Position numbers and translations under genes: made by a program. A stretch of DNA of 64,000 nt from Ardenticatenaceae bacterium (lineage in GTDB: Bacteria; Chloroflexota; Anaerolineae; Promineifilales; Promineifilaceae). Below are positions 42,723 through 51,097 of this stretch, in pieces. The notes beneath the pieces were generated by a model. That model saw only the letters and a program-made list of their open reading frames with translations, had not been told where the DNA came from and did not search any database. Location: positions 1,736,001 to 1,800,000 of the forward strand of contig JACKBQ010000002.1 in NCBI GenBank assembly GCA_020634455.1. The letters run 5' to 3'. Each line of letters starts with the position of its first letter. Within the stretch, counting starts at the first letter, position 1.

Positions 42723-44030
42723 ATGACAAATGAAGATATCCGAAAGATGATGGAAGATGCCCAAAAAGATTTGCAGAATGCACTCAAAGAATTAATAGAA
42801 GAAATTGGCGATAAATTATCTTCTGAGGAACGCTCTCAAATCAAGCAAGAAGTAGACGAGCTAAATGAAATTCTTGACCGCTTGAAAGAAGGAGTTGTAT
42901 GGATTGCTGTATTTGGGAAAACTGGTGCCGGAAAATCATCCTTGATTAACTCTCTAATTGGGGATGATGTCGCCAAGGTAGATGTAACTCATGACACAAC
43001 GACTGAAATAAGTGGGTATCCTGCCGATTATAAGGAAGGAAGATGGAAGCTTGTTGATGTTCCCGGTATTATGGGCGACCAACTTTATGAAAATATGGCT
43101 ATTGAAGAAGTTAAAAAAGCCCATGGACAGATCTTCGTACTTGATGGAGAGCCATTTCAAGATGAATTAGAGATTTTTGACATCGTCAAACAGCATACCC
43201 CAAACGTTCCACGGGTTATTTTTGTGAATAAATGGGATGCGGTACAGCTTACAATGCCTATTGCAAACCATGAAAAGTTAAAAGAGCGTATATGGGAAAA
43301 GATGAAATCTTACGTAGACTCACCAGAGGATATTGTATATGGTAGCTCTCGGTTGTTAGATGTAACACATCAAGAAATGATACGACAAGAGTTGCCTCAA
43401 TTACTCAACAGGCTGTATGAAAGTGCAGGTACCCTTGGTATGGTTATTAATGTACTAGACCCAGCAAATCGTGCAGATAACCTAACTGATGCAATAAATG
43501 CAAAGATACATAGGGTAAGACGAAAAGTGTCGCAAAGGATCATTTATACTTATGGAATTTTGTCTATGTTCGGAACATTTGTCCCATTTGATACGGTGCT
43601 TGTAGCACCACCTCTGCACATATCTATGGTTAGTGCTGTGTTTAATATCATAGGAGCAGAAGATACTAGTGTTGATGTGAGAACGGCTGCATCAAAACTA
43701 GTCAAAGACTATTATATGAACCGATATGTAGAAACTGGTCTAATTGGCGTTGTAGAGGGGGGACTTTCTATTGCAGCGATATTTGGCCCTATCTTTTATA
43801 GCGCTGAAGTAATCATTGATCTGGCTGCAGTTGGTATCTTCAAGTTCAGACGAACTGTAATACTAGGTGAAGTGGCAATGGAATTTGCGAAGAACAATTT
43901 TACATGGGGTGGCGAAAGCCTACGTACTGTTATTCAAAGATGCAAACAAAGAGCCGAAGAAAGTTACACTTACAGTCAAGTGAGACGTGACGCCTATAAA
44001 AAAATCAAAGAAGCAAAATTAAATGATTGA
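42723..44030 (+). CDS. Membrane-associated P-loop GTPase (DUF697-like C-terminus)
   Basis: 435 residues. An N-terminal coiled-coil (about 8-56, Glu/Lys/Leu-rich) precedes a complete GTPase domain: G1 GKTGAGKS (65-72), G2 Thr in DTTTEI, G3 DVPG (112-115), G4 NKWD (169-172), G5 YGSS (206-209). The second half has two long hydrophobic stretches (about 273-312 and 348-383) typical of DUF697-like membrane-interacting tails, then an amphipathic helical end. This suggests a dynamin- or Era-like role at the membrane. Its last 8 bp overlap the third GTPase gene, so the two are co-translated. All motifs look active, and the codon use is AT-rich. Confidence 0.85.
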   Translation: MTNEDIRKMMEDAQKDLQNALKELIEEIGDKLSSEERSQIKQEVDELNEILDRLKEGVVWIAVFGKTGAGKSSLINSLIGDDVAKVDVTHDTTTEISGYPADYKEGRWKLVDVPGIMGDQLYENMAIEEVKKAHGQIFVLDGEPFQDELEIFDIVKQHTPNVPRVIFVNKWDAVQLTMPIANHEKLKERIWEKMKSYVDSPEDIVYGSSRLLDVTHQEMIRQELPQLLNRLYESAGTLGMVINVLDPANRADNLTDAINAKIHRVRRKVSQRIIYTYGILSMFGTFVPFDTVLVAPPLHISMVSAVFNIIGAEDTSVDVRTAASKLVKDYYMNRYVETGLIGVVEGGLSIAAIFGPIFYSAEVIIDLAAVGIFKFRRTVILGEVAMEFAKNNFTWGGESLRTVIQRCKQRAEESYTYSQVRRDAYKKIKEAKLND

Positions 44031-44715
44031 ATGGATTATAGCAGCATCGGTCAGTTATGTTGTGTATCGCGCTTTGAGAGGTGAAACAAAAACAAATTCA
44101 CCGATCAATAATGAAACCGTTACCGAATCTTTCAAATTCATTAACCTACAATATGTTAATCCTCCTCAAAACAAGATTGTACTTCTAGGTAAAACAGGAG
44201 CAGGTAAATCCAGTACTTGCAACGCTCTTTTAGGGAAAAATGTTTTTCAAACAAATGTCCTTCATGGAGCTACAGACGTGGTGTTTTCAGTAAAATATAA
44301 AAACACCTATGAATTATATGACACTCCTGGTTTGCTTGATGGCAAAATTCTAACGGAATCAGTCTTAAACACCATTCAGCAAAGTCGTATTGTTGTTTAC
44401 GTTACAGATCGGCAACTCTATCGTCCAGAGCTTGCGATAGTAAAAGCTCTAAGCAGTAAGCAGAAGGCCTGGAATGCAAAACATAGTAATTCGAGTCGCC
44501 ATCTTTTACTTTATGTAAATCAAAAAGACGTTTGGGAACAGACAATGGCCAAATCAGAAATAGAATCTCACAGCACAGCTATACTAAAACAAGTAAGTGA
44601 GTGGATTGACCCAAAAGACGTTGCATTTGGAGCCTCTGCTCCATATAAAAAGGGGAAAGTTCTCCAACCAGAAATTGAAGCTCTCGAAAAACTAATCACC
44701 AAGTACCTTGTATAA
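44023..44715 (+). CDS. Membrane-anchored small GTPase
   Basis: 230 residues. A short N-terminal hydrophobic segment (IIAASVSYVVYRAL, 5-18) could anchor it. The GTPase domain has G1 GKTGAGKSS (56-64), G3 DTPG (100-103), G4 as NQKD (166-169; Gln in place of Lys) and G5 FGASAP (202-207). It resembles AIG1/Toc34-like or YfjP-like paraseptin GTPases that act as oligomeric membrane switches. It overlaps the second GTPase gene by 8 bp. No terminator was recognised after it; the AT-rich DNA ends near 44780. Confidence 0.85.
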   Translation: MIEWIIAASVSYVVYRALRGETKTNSPINNETVTESFKFINLQYVNPPQNKIVLLGKTGAGKSSTCNALLGKNVFQTNVLHGATDVVFSVKYKNTYELYDTPGLLDGKILTESVLNTIQQSRIVVYVTDRQLYRPELAIVKALSSKQKAWNAKHSNSSRHLLLYVNQKDVWEQTMAKSEIESHSTAILKQVSEWIDPKDVAFGASAPYKKGKVLQPEIEALEKLITKYLV

Positions 44716-44909
44716 CTTCAAAATCATTCTTGCTTTTTAAATATTTTCTTAATGAGACCTGTACAGTGTGAATCTTCTTGAATTTTGAGTGTGCTGTAGC
44801 TGTTTCACGTCGGCTTTGCTAAGTGCAGGCTTTGGCAGCGCCGCTTGCCTAGTCTGGTTTGCATCACACCTTCCAGATGAGACCATTCTCAACAGGAGGC
44901 GCTCCCTCC
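44716..44909. other. Right border of the GTPase cassette
   Basis: The AT-rich composition gives way to ordinary composition around 44800. No integrase, att-like direct repeat or tRNA was found at either border. No gene is supported before the osmC promoter. Confidence 0.4.
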
Positions 44910-44937
44910 TTGAGCCGCACCCTTTCCGATGTATAAT
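44910..44937 (+). promoter_or_regulatory. Promoter of the osmC-like gene
   Basis: TTGAGC (44910-44915) and a perfect TATAAT (44932-44937), 16 bp apart, lie 41 bp before the start codon. An AGGAGG...CCTCCT dyad (about 44893-44910) overlaps the -35 and could be an operator. Confidence 0.65.
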
Positions 44938-44977
44938 CCGCCGAATTCAATCACTCAACAAACAAGGAGAAATACCT

Positions 44978-45409
44978 ATGCCTGTAAGTAATTCAACTGC
45001 AACCTGGGAAGGGAGCTTAACCGAAGGAAAAGGAACAATGGTGGTGGGAAACGGCCGTTACACTGGCCCCTTCACTCGCGCTTCCCGTTTTGCCGATGGT
45101 GAAGGCACCAACCCAGAAGAACTGATTGGCGCAGCCCACGCTGGCTGCTACTCCATGTTCCTCGCCGCCATTCTTTCTGGCGACAAGCATGTGCCCAACA
45201 GCGTCAACACCACCGCCAAAGTCCACATTGGCCAGGTAGACGGCGCGCCCACCATTCACACCATCGAGCTCCATGTTGAGGCTGACGTGCCCGGCATTGA
45301 CGACGCCACCTTTCAGGAGTACGCCGCCCGCGCCAAAGCAGGCTGCCCGGTCTCCAAAGCGTTGGCTGGCGTGCAGAATGTGGCATTAACGGCCGTACTC
45401 AAAAGCTAA
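44978..45409 (+). CDS. osmC: OsmC-family peroxiredoxin
   Basis: 143 residues from ATG 44978 with AAGGAG upstream; the frame runs open from 44789 but has no start signal there. The two redox Cys are C57 in GAAHAGCYSM and C123 in AGCPVSKAL, the OsmC arrangement, with Arg37 and Glu47-48 positions fitting the family. It reduces organic hydroperoxides in the cytoplasm and is typically osmotically or oxidatively induced. It is monocistronic, with its own sigma-70-type promoter. Confidence 0.92.
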   Translation: MPVSNSTATWEGSLTEGKGTMVVGNGRYTGPFTRASRFADGEGTNPEELIGAAHAGCYSMFLAAILSGDKHVPNSVNTTAKVHIGQVDGAPTIHTIELHVEADVPGIDDATFQEYAARAKAGCPVSKALAGVQNVALTAVLKS

Positions 45410-45420
45410 TTCCCCACCCC

Positions 45421-45478
45421 GATTGGTCCAATCTTGGGCGCTGCTTTTTCAGTTGCCGCCAGTGAGATTGGACCAATC
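45421..45478. repeat. Paired near-palindromes after osmC
   Basis: GATTGGTCCAATCT (45421-45434) and AGATTGGACCAATC (45465-45478) are perfect inverted copies 30 nt apart, and each copy is itself nearly palindromic (ATTGG-N-CCAAT). It begins 12 bp after the osmC stop. It could be a terminator structure or a pair of operator sites for the next gene. Confidence 0.6.
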
Positions 45479-45584
45479 TCGTTAACCGATCATGACGTTC
45501 CTCACTTATGCACCGCCACCACACTTGCTACCCTTTGCCTAGTTGCTAGCAGTTTTAGGAATTTGTTTAATGGGAGGTGCAATA

Positions 45585-45826
45585 ATGAATTCCACACAAA
45601 TCAAAGATCCAAAAAACATATTTTGAGTGGATTGGGCGGCCTAATTTTAGGCGCGTTGCTGCTCTATTTTCTTGAGTATTTTCTGCAAGCCCCCAACCAG
45701 GCCACGCTCATCGGCCGACAAATGCTATTTGCGATTCCTGCTTACCTGTTGCTGATTTTTTCTTTTGGGGCGCTTTTGCGGGGGCTGTCTCTGGTTTATC
45801 ATTTACGTCGGTATGAAGCACTCTAG
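45585..45826 (+). pseudogene. Small two-helix membrane protein, apparently frameshifted
   Basis: A strong ribosome site (GGGAGGTG) precedes ATG 45585, but that frame ends after 13 codons (MNSTQIKDPKNIF). From 45619 on, the +1-related frame encodes a convincing two-helix membrane protein (GLGGLILGALLLYFLEYFLQ and a second helix LLLIFSFGALLRGLSLV) to the stop at 45824-45826. Adding one A to the A6 run at 45609-45614 would join them into an 80-residue protein. The open frame that contains the helices extends back to 45434, but without a start signal. Either a homopolymer error or mutation, or slippage, explains this; function unknown. Confidence 0.55.
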
Positions 45827-45840
45827 AAAGTTAACCACCG

Positions 45841-45867
45841 CTCACAAGTGGCTTTTTTACTTGTGAG
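45841..45867. terminator. Hairpin between small membrane protein and amidohydrolase genes
   Basis: CTCACAAGT (45841-45849) and ACTTGTGAG (45859-45867) form a perfect 9-bp stem with a U-rich loop, 14 bp after the stop at 45826. Terminator or 5' leader element of the next gene. Confidence 0.5.
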
Positions 45868-45929
45868 ACATGCTCCAAAATGTTACTATTCTTCAAGTTG
45901 TTATCCGTCAAAGGCAGCTTGAAAAAAGT

Positions 45930-46985
45930 ATGCACACCTTCTACTATCCAGACCATACACAGCACGATCCTGCCAGGCTGCACCGGCCAGACGATGCGCA
46001 TTGGAATAAATATTACGCCGAGGTGGCGCAGCGCGGCCAAATTATTCACAATGCTCTGCAAACGGCCGATCTTGGCCCAATTTCTCCCCCTGGAGATTTC
46101 GGCCTCTCGCCTATCCAGGATGTGCATGCCCACCAGATGCTTACCCTGCTGCAAAACGCCCACGATCAGATGAAACTGGAAACCGGGCGCGATGTGGCTC
46201 TCCCAGAAACCTTCAGCTTGCGACCGCGCTCAAAGCGCCATTTCTACTCCATTTTGGGCCAGCTTGGGCTTTACTGCTTCGATACATCTTCTCCCATTTT
46301 TGCCCAAACCTGGGAGGCAGCATATTGGAGTGTGCAAACGGCCGTTTCCGCTGCTGCCCTCATCGCTGCCGAACCAGAGAAAACCGTGTACGCCCTCTGC
46401 CGACCACCGGGCCACCATGCCGCCGCCGACCAGTTTGGCGGCTTTTGCTACCTCAACAACGTGGCCATCGCGGCCAACTGGCTGGTGCAGCAAGGGCAGC
46501 GGGTTGCCATTTTGGACATTGATTACCACCACGGCAACGGCACCCAGGAAATTTTTTACGGCCGTTCCGACGTCCTCTTCCTCTCCATCCACGCCGACCC
46601 CCGCTACGAATACCCCTACTACTGGGGCTTTGCCGATGAGTACGGCGATGGCCCCGGCCTTGGTTTTAACCACAACTACCCCCTGCCGCCTGGCACCCAA
46701 GCCCCCGCCTATCTAGACACCCTCGCCCGCGCCCTCATTCAGATACGGGCCTTCGTGCCAGACAGTCTCATCGTTTCCCTGGGGGTAGACACCGGCGAAG
46801 GCGACCCAACCGGCACTTTTCAGCTCACCACACCCGACTTTGCCCAAATTGGGCAGGCAATTGGCCAGCTTCATCTGCCAACGGCCGTTGTGCAAGAAGG
46901 CGGCTACCGTCTGGACACCTTAGGCCAACACGTCACCGCCTTTTTAACAGGTCTACTGCAACGGCAAAACGTCCTGCCATCGTAG
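45930..46985 (+). CDS. Histone-deacetylase-family amidohydrolase (acetylpolyamine amidohydrolase-like)
   Basis: 351 residues from ATG 45930; the frame is open from 45870, but the MHTFYYPDH start is typical. Zinc and catalytic motifs: RPPGHHA (about 153-159, tandem His), DIDYHHGNGTQEIFY (about 190-204, zinc Asp and His), and a DTGEGDPTG segment near 280 with the second zinc Asp, then QEGGYR. Bacterial class II enzymes of this type deacetylate acetylpolyamines or other acyl-amines. This fits the polyamine genes in the right part of the window, though it is 5 kb away and separate. Confidence 0.88.
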   Translation: MHTFYYPDHTQHDPARLHRPDDAHWNKYYAEVAQRGQIIHNALQTADLGPISPPGDFGLSPIQDVHAHQMLTLLQNAHDQMKLETGRDVALPETFSLRPRSKRHFYSILGQLGLYCFDTSSPIFAQTWEAAYWSVQTAVSAAALIAAEPEKTVYALCRPPGHHAAADQFGGFCYLNNVAIAANWLVQQGQRVAILDIDYHHGNGTQEIFYGRSDVLFLSIHADPRYEYPYYWGFADEYGDGPGLGFNHNYPLPPGTQAPAYLDTLARALIQIRAFVPDSLIVSLGVDTGEGDPTGTFQLTTPDFAQIGQAIGQLHLPTAVVQEGGYRLDTLGQHVTAFLTGLLQRQNVLPS

Positions 46986-47277
46986 GACAAACCGCACTTA
47001 ATCTGGTTTACAATAAAATGGCCCACTTTTAGCGCACATTTTACAGTCACAGAGAGCCGACTCGTCTAAAATGTGGAAGCGTTTGGCTGAATATGCCATA
47101 ATTTGCATAGCAGAATCATAAACCGAGCAATTCACCAATCCTTGAAGAAAGTTTATAGCAGCGATGATTAAACACCGTTCAGCCCAAATACTGTTTTTAG
47201 ACTGAACCCAATCTCAGTATTCACCAACCAGGTGACCAATACGCTGAGCGATAACCCGAAACACAACTTGGAGAATC
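46986..47277. other. Spacer upstream of the kinase gene
   Basis: 292 bp, AT-rich in the middle; no gene, clear promoter or hairpin was recognised. A short TTGAAG...TTTATAG near 47142-47160 could be a weak promoter. Ribosome site for the kinase is TTGGAGAATC just before ATG 47278. Confidence 0.35.
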
Positions 47278-50200
47278 ATGATGAGCGATTTGCAACCAAC
47301 CTGGGTCGGACGCACTATCGGCAGTCGCTATGTAATAAACGCTTTGCTGGGGCGCGGTGGCATGTCATCCGTGTACAAAGCCACAGACCCCAACTTGCAG
47401 CGCACCGTAGCCATAAAAATTATTCATCCGCACCTGTCTGAACACCCAGAATTTGTAAAGCGGTTTGAGCAAGAAGCAGCCGCCGTGGCCCGCCTGCGCC
47501 ATCCCAACATCATGTTGGTACACGATTTCAACCATGATGGCGGTGTTTACTACATCGTATTTGAATACATCGCGGGCACGCCGCTAGATAAGCGACTAAA
47601 AGACCTCAAAGAAGCCGGTTTGCGCTTGCCGCTCTCAGAATCGTTGCAAATCATGATTCCTTTGTGCGAAGCCGTCGCCTACGCCCACGAAAGCAAGATG
47701 GTCCACCGCGACCTGAAACCTTCCAATGTCATCATTAACCTGCTGGGGCAACCCATTTTGCTGGATTTTGGCATTGCCAAACTGGTGGGCGGCGGACACG
47801 TACACACAGCAACCGGAGCAACCATCGGAACGGCCGCTTACATGGCCCCGGAACAAGTCGTGGGTGACGAAGTAGACCATCGCGCCGACATTTATTCACT
47901 GGGCGTCATGCTTTATGAAATGGCCTGTGGCCGTCCACCGTACGAAGGCCAATCTGCCCTGACGGTGATGATGAAGCACGTCAACGAGCCGCTGCCGGAC
48001 ATCCGGCTGTTCAACAGCAACCTGCCCGATGTGTTCAACGCCGTGCTGGAAAAAGCGTTGGCTAAAGATCCCAAAACACGCTTCGGCTCGGCCGTAGAAA
48101 TGGCAACAGCCCTGCGCAACGTCGGTCGGCAGCTCAACGCCGCCAGCGATGAGGCCATCTTTACAACACCCAGCCAGGTGAGCCAACCGCCACAGCAAAC
48201 GGCCGTTCCCACCCCCAAACCTGCAACCAAACCTGATGAAGCGCATATAAACCTGGCCAAAACCGAAATCGGCACACCAGAACCGGTAACTGAACCGATT
48301 GCCAAACCAGAGCCAACCACAGCTAAAGAAAAATCTAAGCGCAACTGGCTGCCAATTGCCCTCGGAGGTTTGGCTGTGCTGGCCCTCATTGCCGCCGCTG
48401 TGCTGCTGTTGCCCAAGTTGTTGGCCGGCTCACCTCCCACCTCAGCCGGGATGGTGCAGCTACCCGCAGGCACCTACACTGTGGGAGCTGACCTCAGTGG
48501 CAGCCAGTATGCCGCCCCACAGCAAATCACCCTGGAAGCATTCTGGATAGACCGCTATGAAGTGAGTAACAAGGCCTACGCTGCCTTTGTCGCCGACACC
48601 GAGGCAACGCCACCTTCCAACTGGACAAACGGCACACCCCCAACTGGCCTGGACGATCATCCAGTGCGCGGGCTTACCTGGGAAAACGCCTATGATTATT
48701 GCGATTGGCTTAACAAACGTCTGCCCACCGAAGCTGAGTGGGAAGTGGCGGCTCGCGGCAGTCAGGGCTTGCTGTACCCCTGGGGTGACAACGTCAACAG
48801 TGTCAGCTTGCCCCAAGACAACACCTATGCCAGCGGCAGCCTGCCCGCCAACCGCAGCAGCTTTGGCGTATTCGACATGGCTGGCAACGTGTGGGAGTGG
48901 GTGGACGAGCCATACACAGACGTTTCCGAAGATCAGGCAGTTGCCCGAGGCGGCGCGTTTGACTTCCTAAAAGATATGGCTTATCGACTCCAGGGCGATC
49001 CCAATTTGCCTACCATGATTGCCTCCACCGGCGTGCGCTGCGCCGCCTCCGAGGTGGAACTGGTGCCTGATGATGCCCTGCTGCTGGCCGATGATTTCAC
49101 CAATCCAGAAAGCGGTTGGCCCGATCTAAAAGAAGACAATGCGTGGCGCGGTTACCATCCGCCGGACTTTTACCATGTGGAGACAACGGGGCAAAATCAG
49201 GTAGCAACGGCCGTTTTTGGAACAGATGCCGCCAATGTAAGCCTGGAAGCCCAAATGTTTGTAGATATTTTGGAGAGCGAAGACGGCGGGTACCGCTACG
49301 GCCTTCTGGTGCGGCAAGTAAGCGAACGCCAGTTTTACGCCTTCACCGTTTCCCCCCGCGCAAGCGAATGGGCCGTGCTAAAAGCCACCGAAGCGGGCCT
49401 GGAAACATTAGCCAGCGGCCCAATCACAGGGTTAACCGGCGGCAGCACTATTCCGGTTCAGGGTGGCTCTGCCGATGCAGCCGATACGCTGCGGGTAGAT
49501 GCTACGGGGAATGTGTTGAGCTTCTTTGTAAACGGCCGTATCGTCACCACCCTCACCGACAATAGCTATAGCAACGGCGATTTTGGCTTTTACGTGGAAA
49601 CAATCGAGGAAACCCGCGCCCACGTCCATTACGATGCCGTGACTGTGCTGGAATTGAACGATGCATTGGTGCAAACAGACAATTCAGTAGATGAAATTGC
49701 CGTGGAACCTACCGTACCTGCTGAACCCACAACCACGCCCGAAGCAGCCCCAACGGAAACGGCCGTTGCCACCCCTGAACCCACAACAACCAATGCGCCT
49801 TCCCCCACCCCAGAACCTACCGAACGGCCGCTGCCAAAAGGAATGGTTCTCATTCCAGGCGGCAGCTTTTTAATGGGTTCCGAAACTGGTGAAGCAAATG
49901 AGCGCCCGGAACATTCGGTGACGCTAGATGCCTACTTCATAGACCAGTTTGAGGTAAGCAACGAGCAATATCAATCCTGTGTGGCTGATGGTGGCTGCAC
50001 CCAAACCGGCATTCGCAACTCGTTCCGGCGTGCTGGCTATCGGGATGATCCCATCTTTGCCAATTATCCAGTAATGGGTGTCACCTGGACCCAGGCAAAT
50101 GCATACTGCCAATGGGCCGGCAAGCGGCTGCCCACTGAAGCCGAATGGGAATTCGCCGCTAGCGGCCCGGACAATTTCACCTGGCCTTGGGGCAACACAT

Positions 50201-50520
50201 TCGACGCCACCCTGTCGGCTGCCAGTTCACTGGATACAGAACCCATAGATGATTTTGCTGATGGAACCAGTCCATTTGGTGTATTCAACATGGCTGGCAA
50301 CGTTAATGAGTGGGTGCAAGATCGGTTTGACGCCAACTTTTACGCCAACTCGCCAACAGAAAATCCAGTTAATCTGGATTCTGGCACCAGCCAAATTTAC
50401 CGGGGCGGCAGCTTCGACAATACCAATGGTACGTTCTTTACTACCAGCCGACGTTACGTCGTTTCGAGCAATACGTTCGACGTAGATATTGGCTTCCGTT
50501 GCGCCCAAAGTCCTCCCTAA
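47278..50520 (+). CDS. Ser/Thr protein kinase fused to two formylglycine-generating-enzyme-like domains
   Basis: 1080 residues. Kinase domain 17-290: glycine loop GRGGMSSVY (25-33), Lys47, HRDLKPSN (catalytic Asp145), DFG at 163-165, APEQ. A Pro/Thr/Glu linker and one membrane helix (about 356-378) follow. Outside the membrane: FGE-sulfatase domain 1 (about 393-585; KRLPTEAEWEVAARG, FGVFDMAGNVWEWV), a LamG/DUF1080-like beta domain (about 600-785), a Thr/Pro linker, and FGE domain 2 (about 855-1080; KRLPTEAEWEFAASG, FNMAGNVNEWV). Neither FGE domain shows the two catalytic Cys near the C-terminus of true formylglycine synthases, so they are probably binding modules. It should be a receptor-like kinase with a very large ectodomain. 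Confidence 0.9.
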   Translation: MMSDLQPTWVGRTIGSRYVINALLGRGGMSSVYKATDPNLQRTVAIKIIHPHLSEHPEFVKRFEQEAAAVARLRHPNIMLVHDFNHDGGVYYIVFEYIAGTPLDKRLKDLKEAGLRLPLSESLQIMIPLCEAVAYAHESKMVHRDLKPSNVIINLLGQPILLDFGIAKLVGGGHVHTATGATIGTAAYMAPEQVVGDEVDHRADIYSLGVMLYEMACGRPPYEGQSALTVMMKHVNEPLPDIRLFNSNLPDVFNAVLEKALAKDPKTRFGSAVEMATALRNVGRQLNAASDEAIFTTPSQVSQPPQQTAVPTPKPATKPDEAHINLAKTEIGTPEPVTEPIAKPEPTTAKEKSKRNWLPIALGGLAVLALIAAAVLLLPKLLAGSPPTSAGMVQLPAGTYTVGADLSGSQYAAPQQITLEAFWIDRYEVSNKAYAAFVADTEATPPSNWTNGTPPTGLDDHPVRGLTWENAYDYCDWLNKRLPTEAEWEVAARGSQGLLYPWGDNVNSVSLPQDNTYASGSLPANRSSFGVFDMAGNVWEWVDEPYTDVSEDQAVARGGAFDFLKDMAYRLQGDPNLPTMIASTGVRCAASEVELVPDDALLLADDFTNPESGWPDLKEDNAWRGYHPPDFYHVETTGQNQVATAVFGTDAANVSLEAQMFVDILESEDGGYRYGLLVRQVSERQFYAFTVSPRASEWAVLKATEAGLETLASGPITGLTGGSTIPVQGGSADAADTLRVDATGNVLSFFVNGRIVTTLTDNSYSNGDFGFYVETIEETRAHVHYDAVTVLELNDALVQTDNSVDEIAVEPTVPAEPTTTPEAAPTETAVATPEPTTTNAPSPTPEPTERPLPKGMVLIPGGSFLMGSETGEANERPEHSVTLDAYFIDQFEVSNEQYQSCVADGGCTQTGIRNSFRRAGYRDDPIFANYPVMGVTWTQANAYCQWAGKRLPTEAEWEFAASGPDNFTWPWGNTFDATLSAASSLDTEPIDDFADGTSPFGVFNMAGNVNEWVQDRFDANFYANSPTENPVNLDSGTSQIYRGGSFDNTNGTFFTTSRRYVVSSNTFDVDIGFRCAQSPP

Positions 50521-50534
50521 AGGGTAGGCTCTCA

Positions 50535-50592
50535 CATTTTCCTGGAAACTTTTCGAACGAAAAGTATCACGCGAGAAGTTTCCGGGAAAATG
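50535..50592 (+). terminator. Strong hairpin after the kinase gene
   Basis: CATTTTCCTGGAAACTT (50535-50551) pairs with AAGTTTCCGGGAAAATG (50576-50592) with one G-T pair; inside lies a second small dyad CTTTTCGAACGAAAAG. It starts 14 bp after the kinase stop and lies between convergent genes, so it can terminate both. Confidence 0.7.
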
Positions 50593-50593
50593 A

Positions 50594-50779
50594 TCATCCC
50601 TCTGTCTCATCCGGGCTGGATTTACGGCCGTTCCGCTCCGCCTCCCACATTTTTTCCAATGTCCCCACCCGGCGAGCAATATCTTGCACGATGAGCAAGG
50701 TTTGCCCCACCGCTTGTTCGGTTGTCATGCTGCCCCGCGTCCACCGCTTCATTACTTGATCCAATGTGTAGCTTCCCAT
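50594..50779 (-). CDS. Small hypothetical protein
   Basis: 61 residues. Real-gene signs are the GGAGGA ribosome site eight bases before the ATG at 50779 and an ordered helical sequence (TLDQVMKRWTRGSMTTEQAV, then LLIVQDIARRVGTLEKMWE) with a charged tail. The helices look like a short coiled-coil. Family not recognised. It is transcribed toward the kinase terminator, which it may share. Confidence 0.6.
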   Translation of the reverse strand: MGSYTLDQVMKRWTRGSMTTEQAVGQTLLIVQDIARRVGTLEKMWEAERNGRKSSPDETEG

Positions 50780-51097
50780 CTGGCACTTCCTCCAAAATAT
50801 TTAGGCCACAGAGGGCACAGACAGTTTTGAGAAGGTTCCTGTGCCTTGTCCCTTTTGGCTTCTAAAAAATGGTGGGCAACGGCCGTTCGACTCAGCCGCG
50901 TCGAGGTGAGCAAACCCCGCAACTGAACCGCCCTCTTCCCAAAGTTCACAAGCAGCCAAAATCCTCGGCAAGATTCGCCGCCAACGTTTAGCTTTTGGTT
51001 AAAACTGTATTGTTGGAATGATTGACTGTGTGATACGGCCGTTACCGCACCAATAGCGACATTTTACACGGTATCGAATATTCTGTCAATAGGGAAT
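50780..51097. other. Spacer with two ACGGCCGT copies, no gene
   Basis: 318 bp. It contains an isolated GCCACAGAG word (50805-50813), ACGGCCGT at 50879-50886 and 51035-51042, and a weakly self-complementary GGGCACAG...CTGTGCCT stretch. The minus-strand frame 50752-50949 lacks a start signal and was not called. Noncoding copies of the palindrome here show that it is not purely a codon-usage effect. Confidence 0.45.

Noticed and set aside
50752..50949. Minus-strand 65-codon frame beside the small protein gene
   Set aside because: No start signal, and it overlaps the ribosome site of the better-supported gene at 50594-50779.
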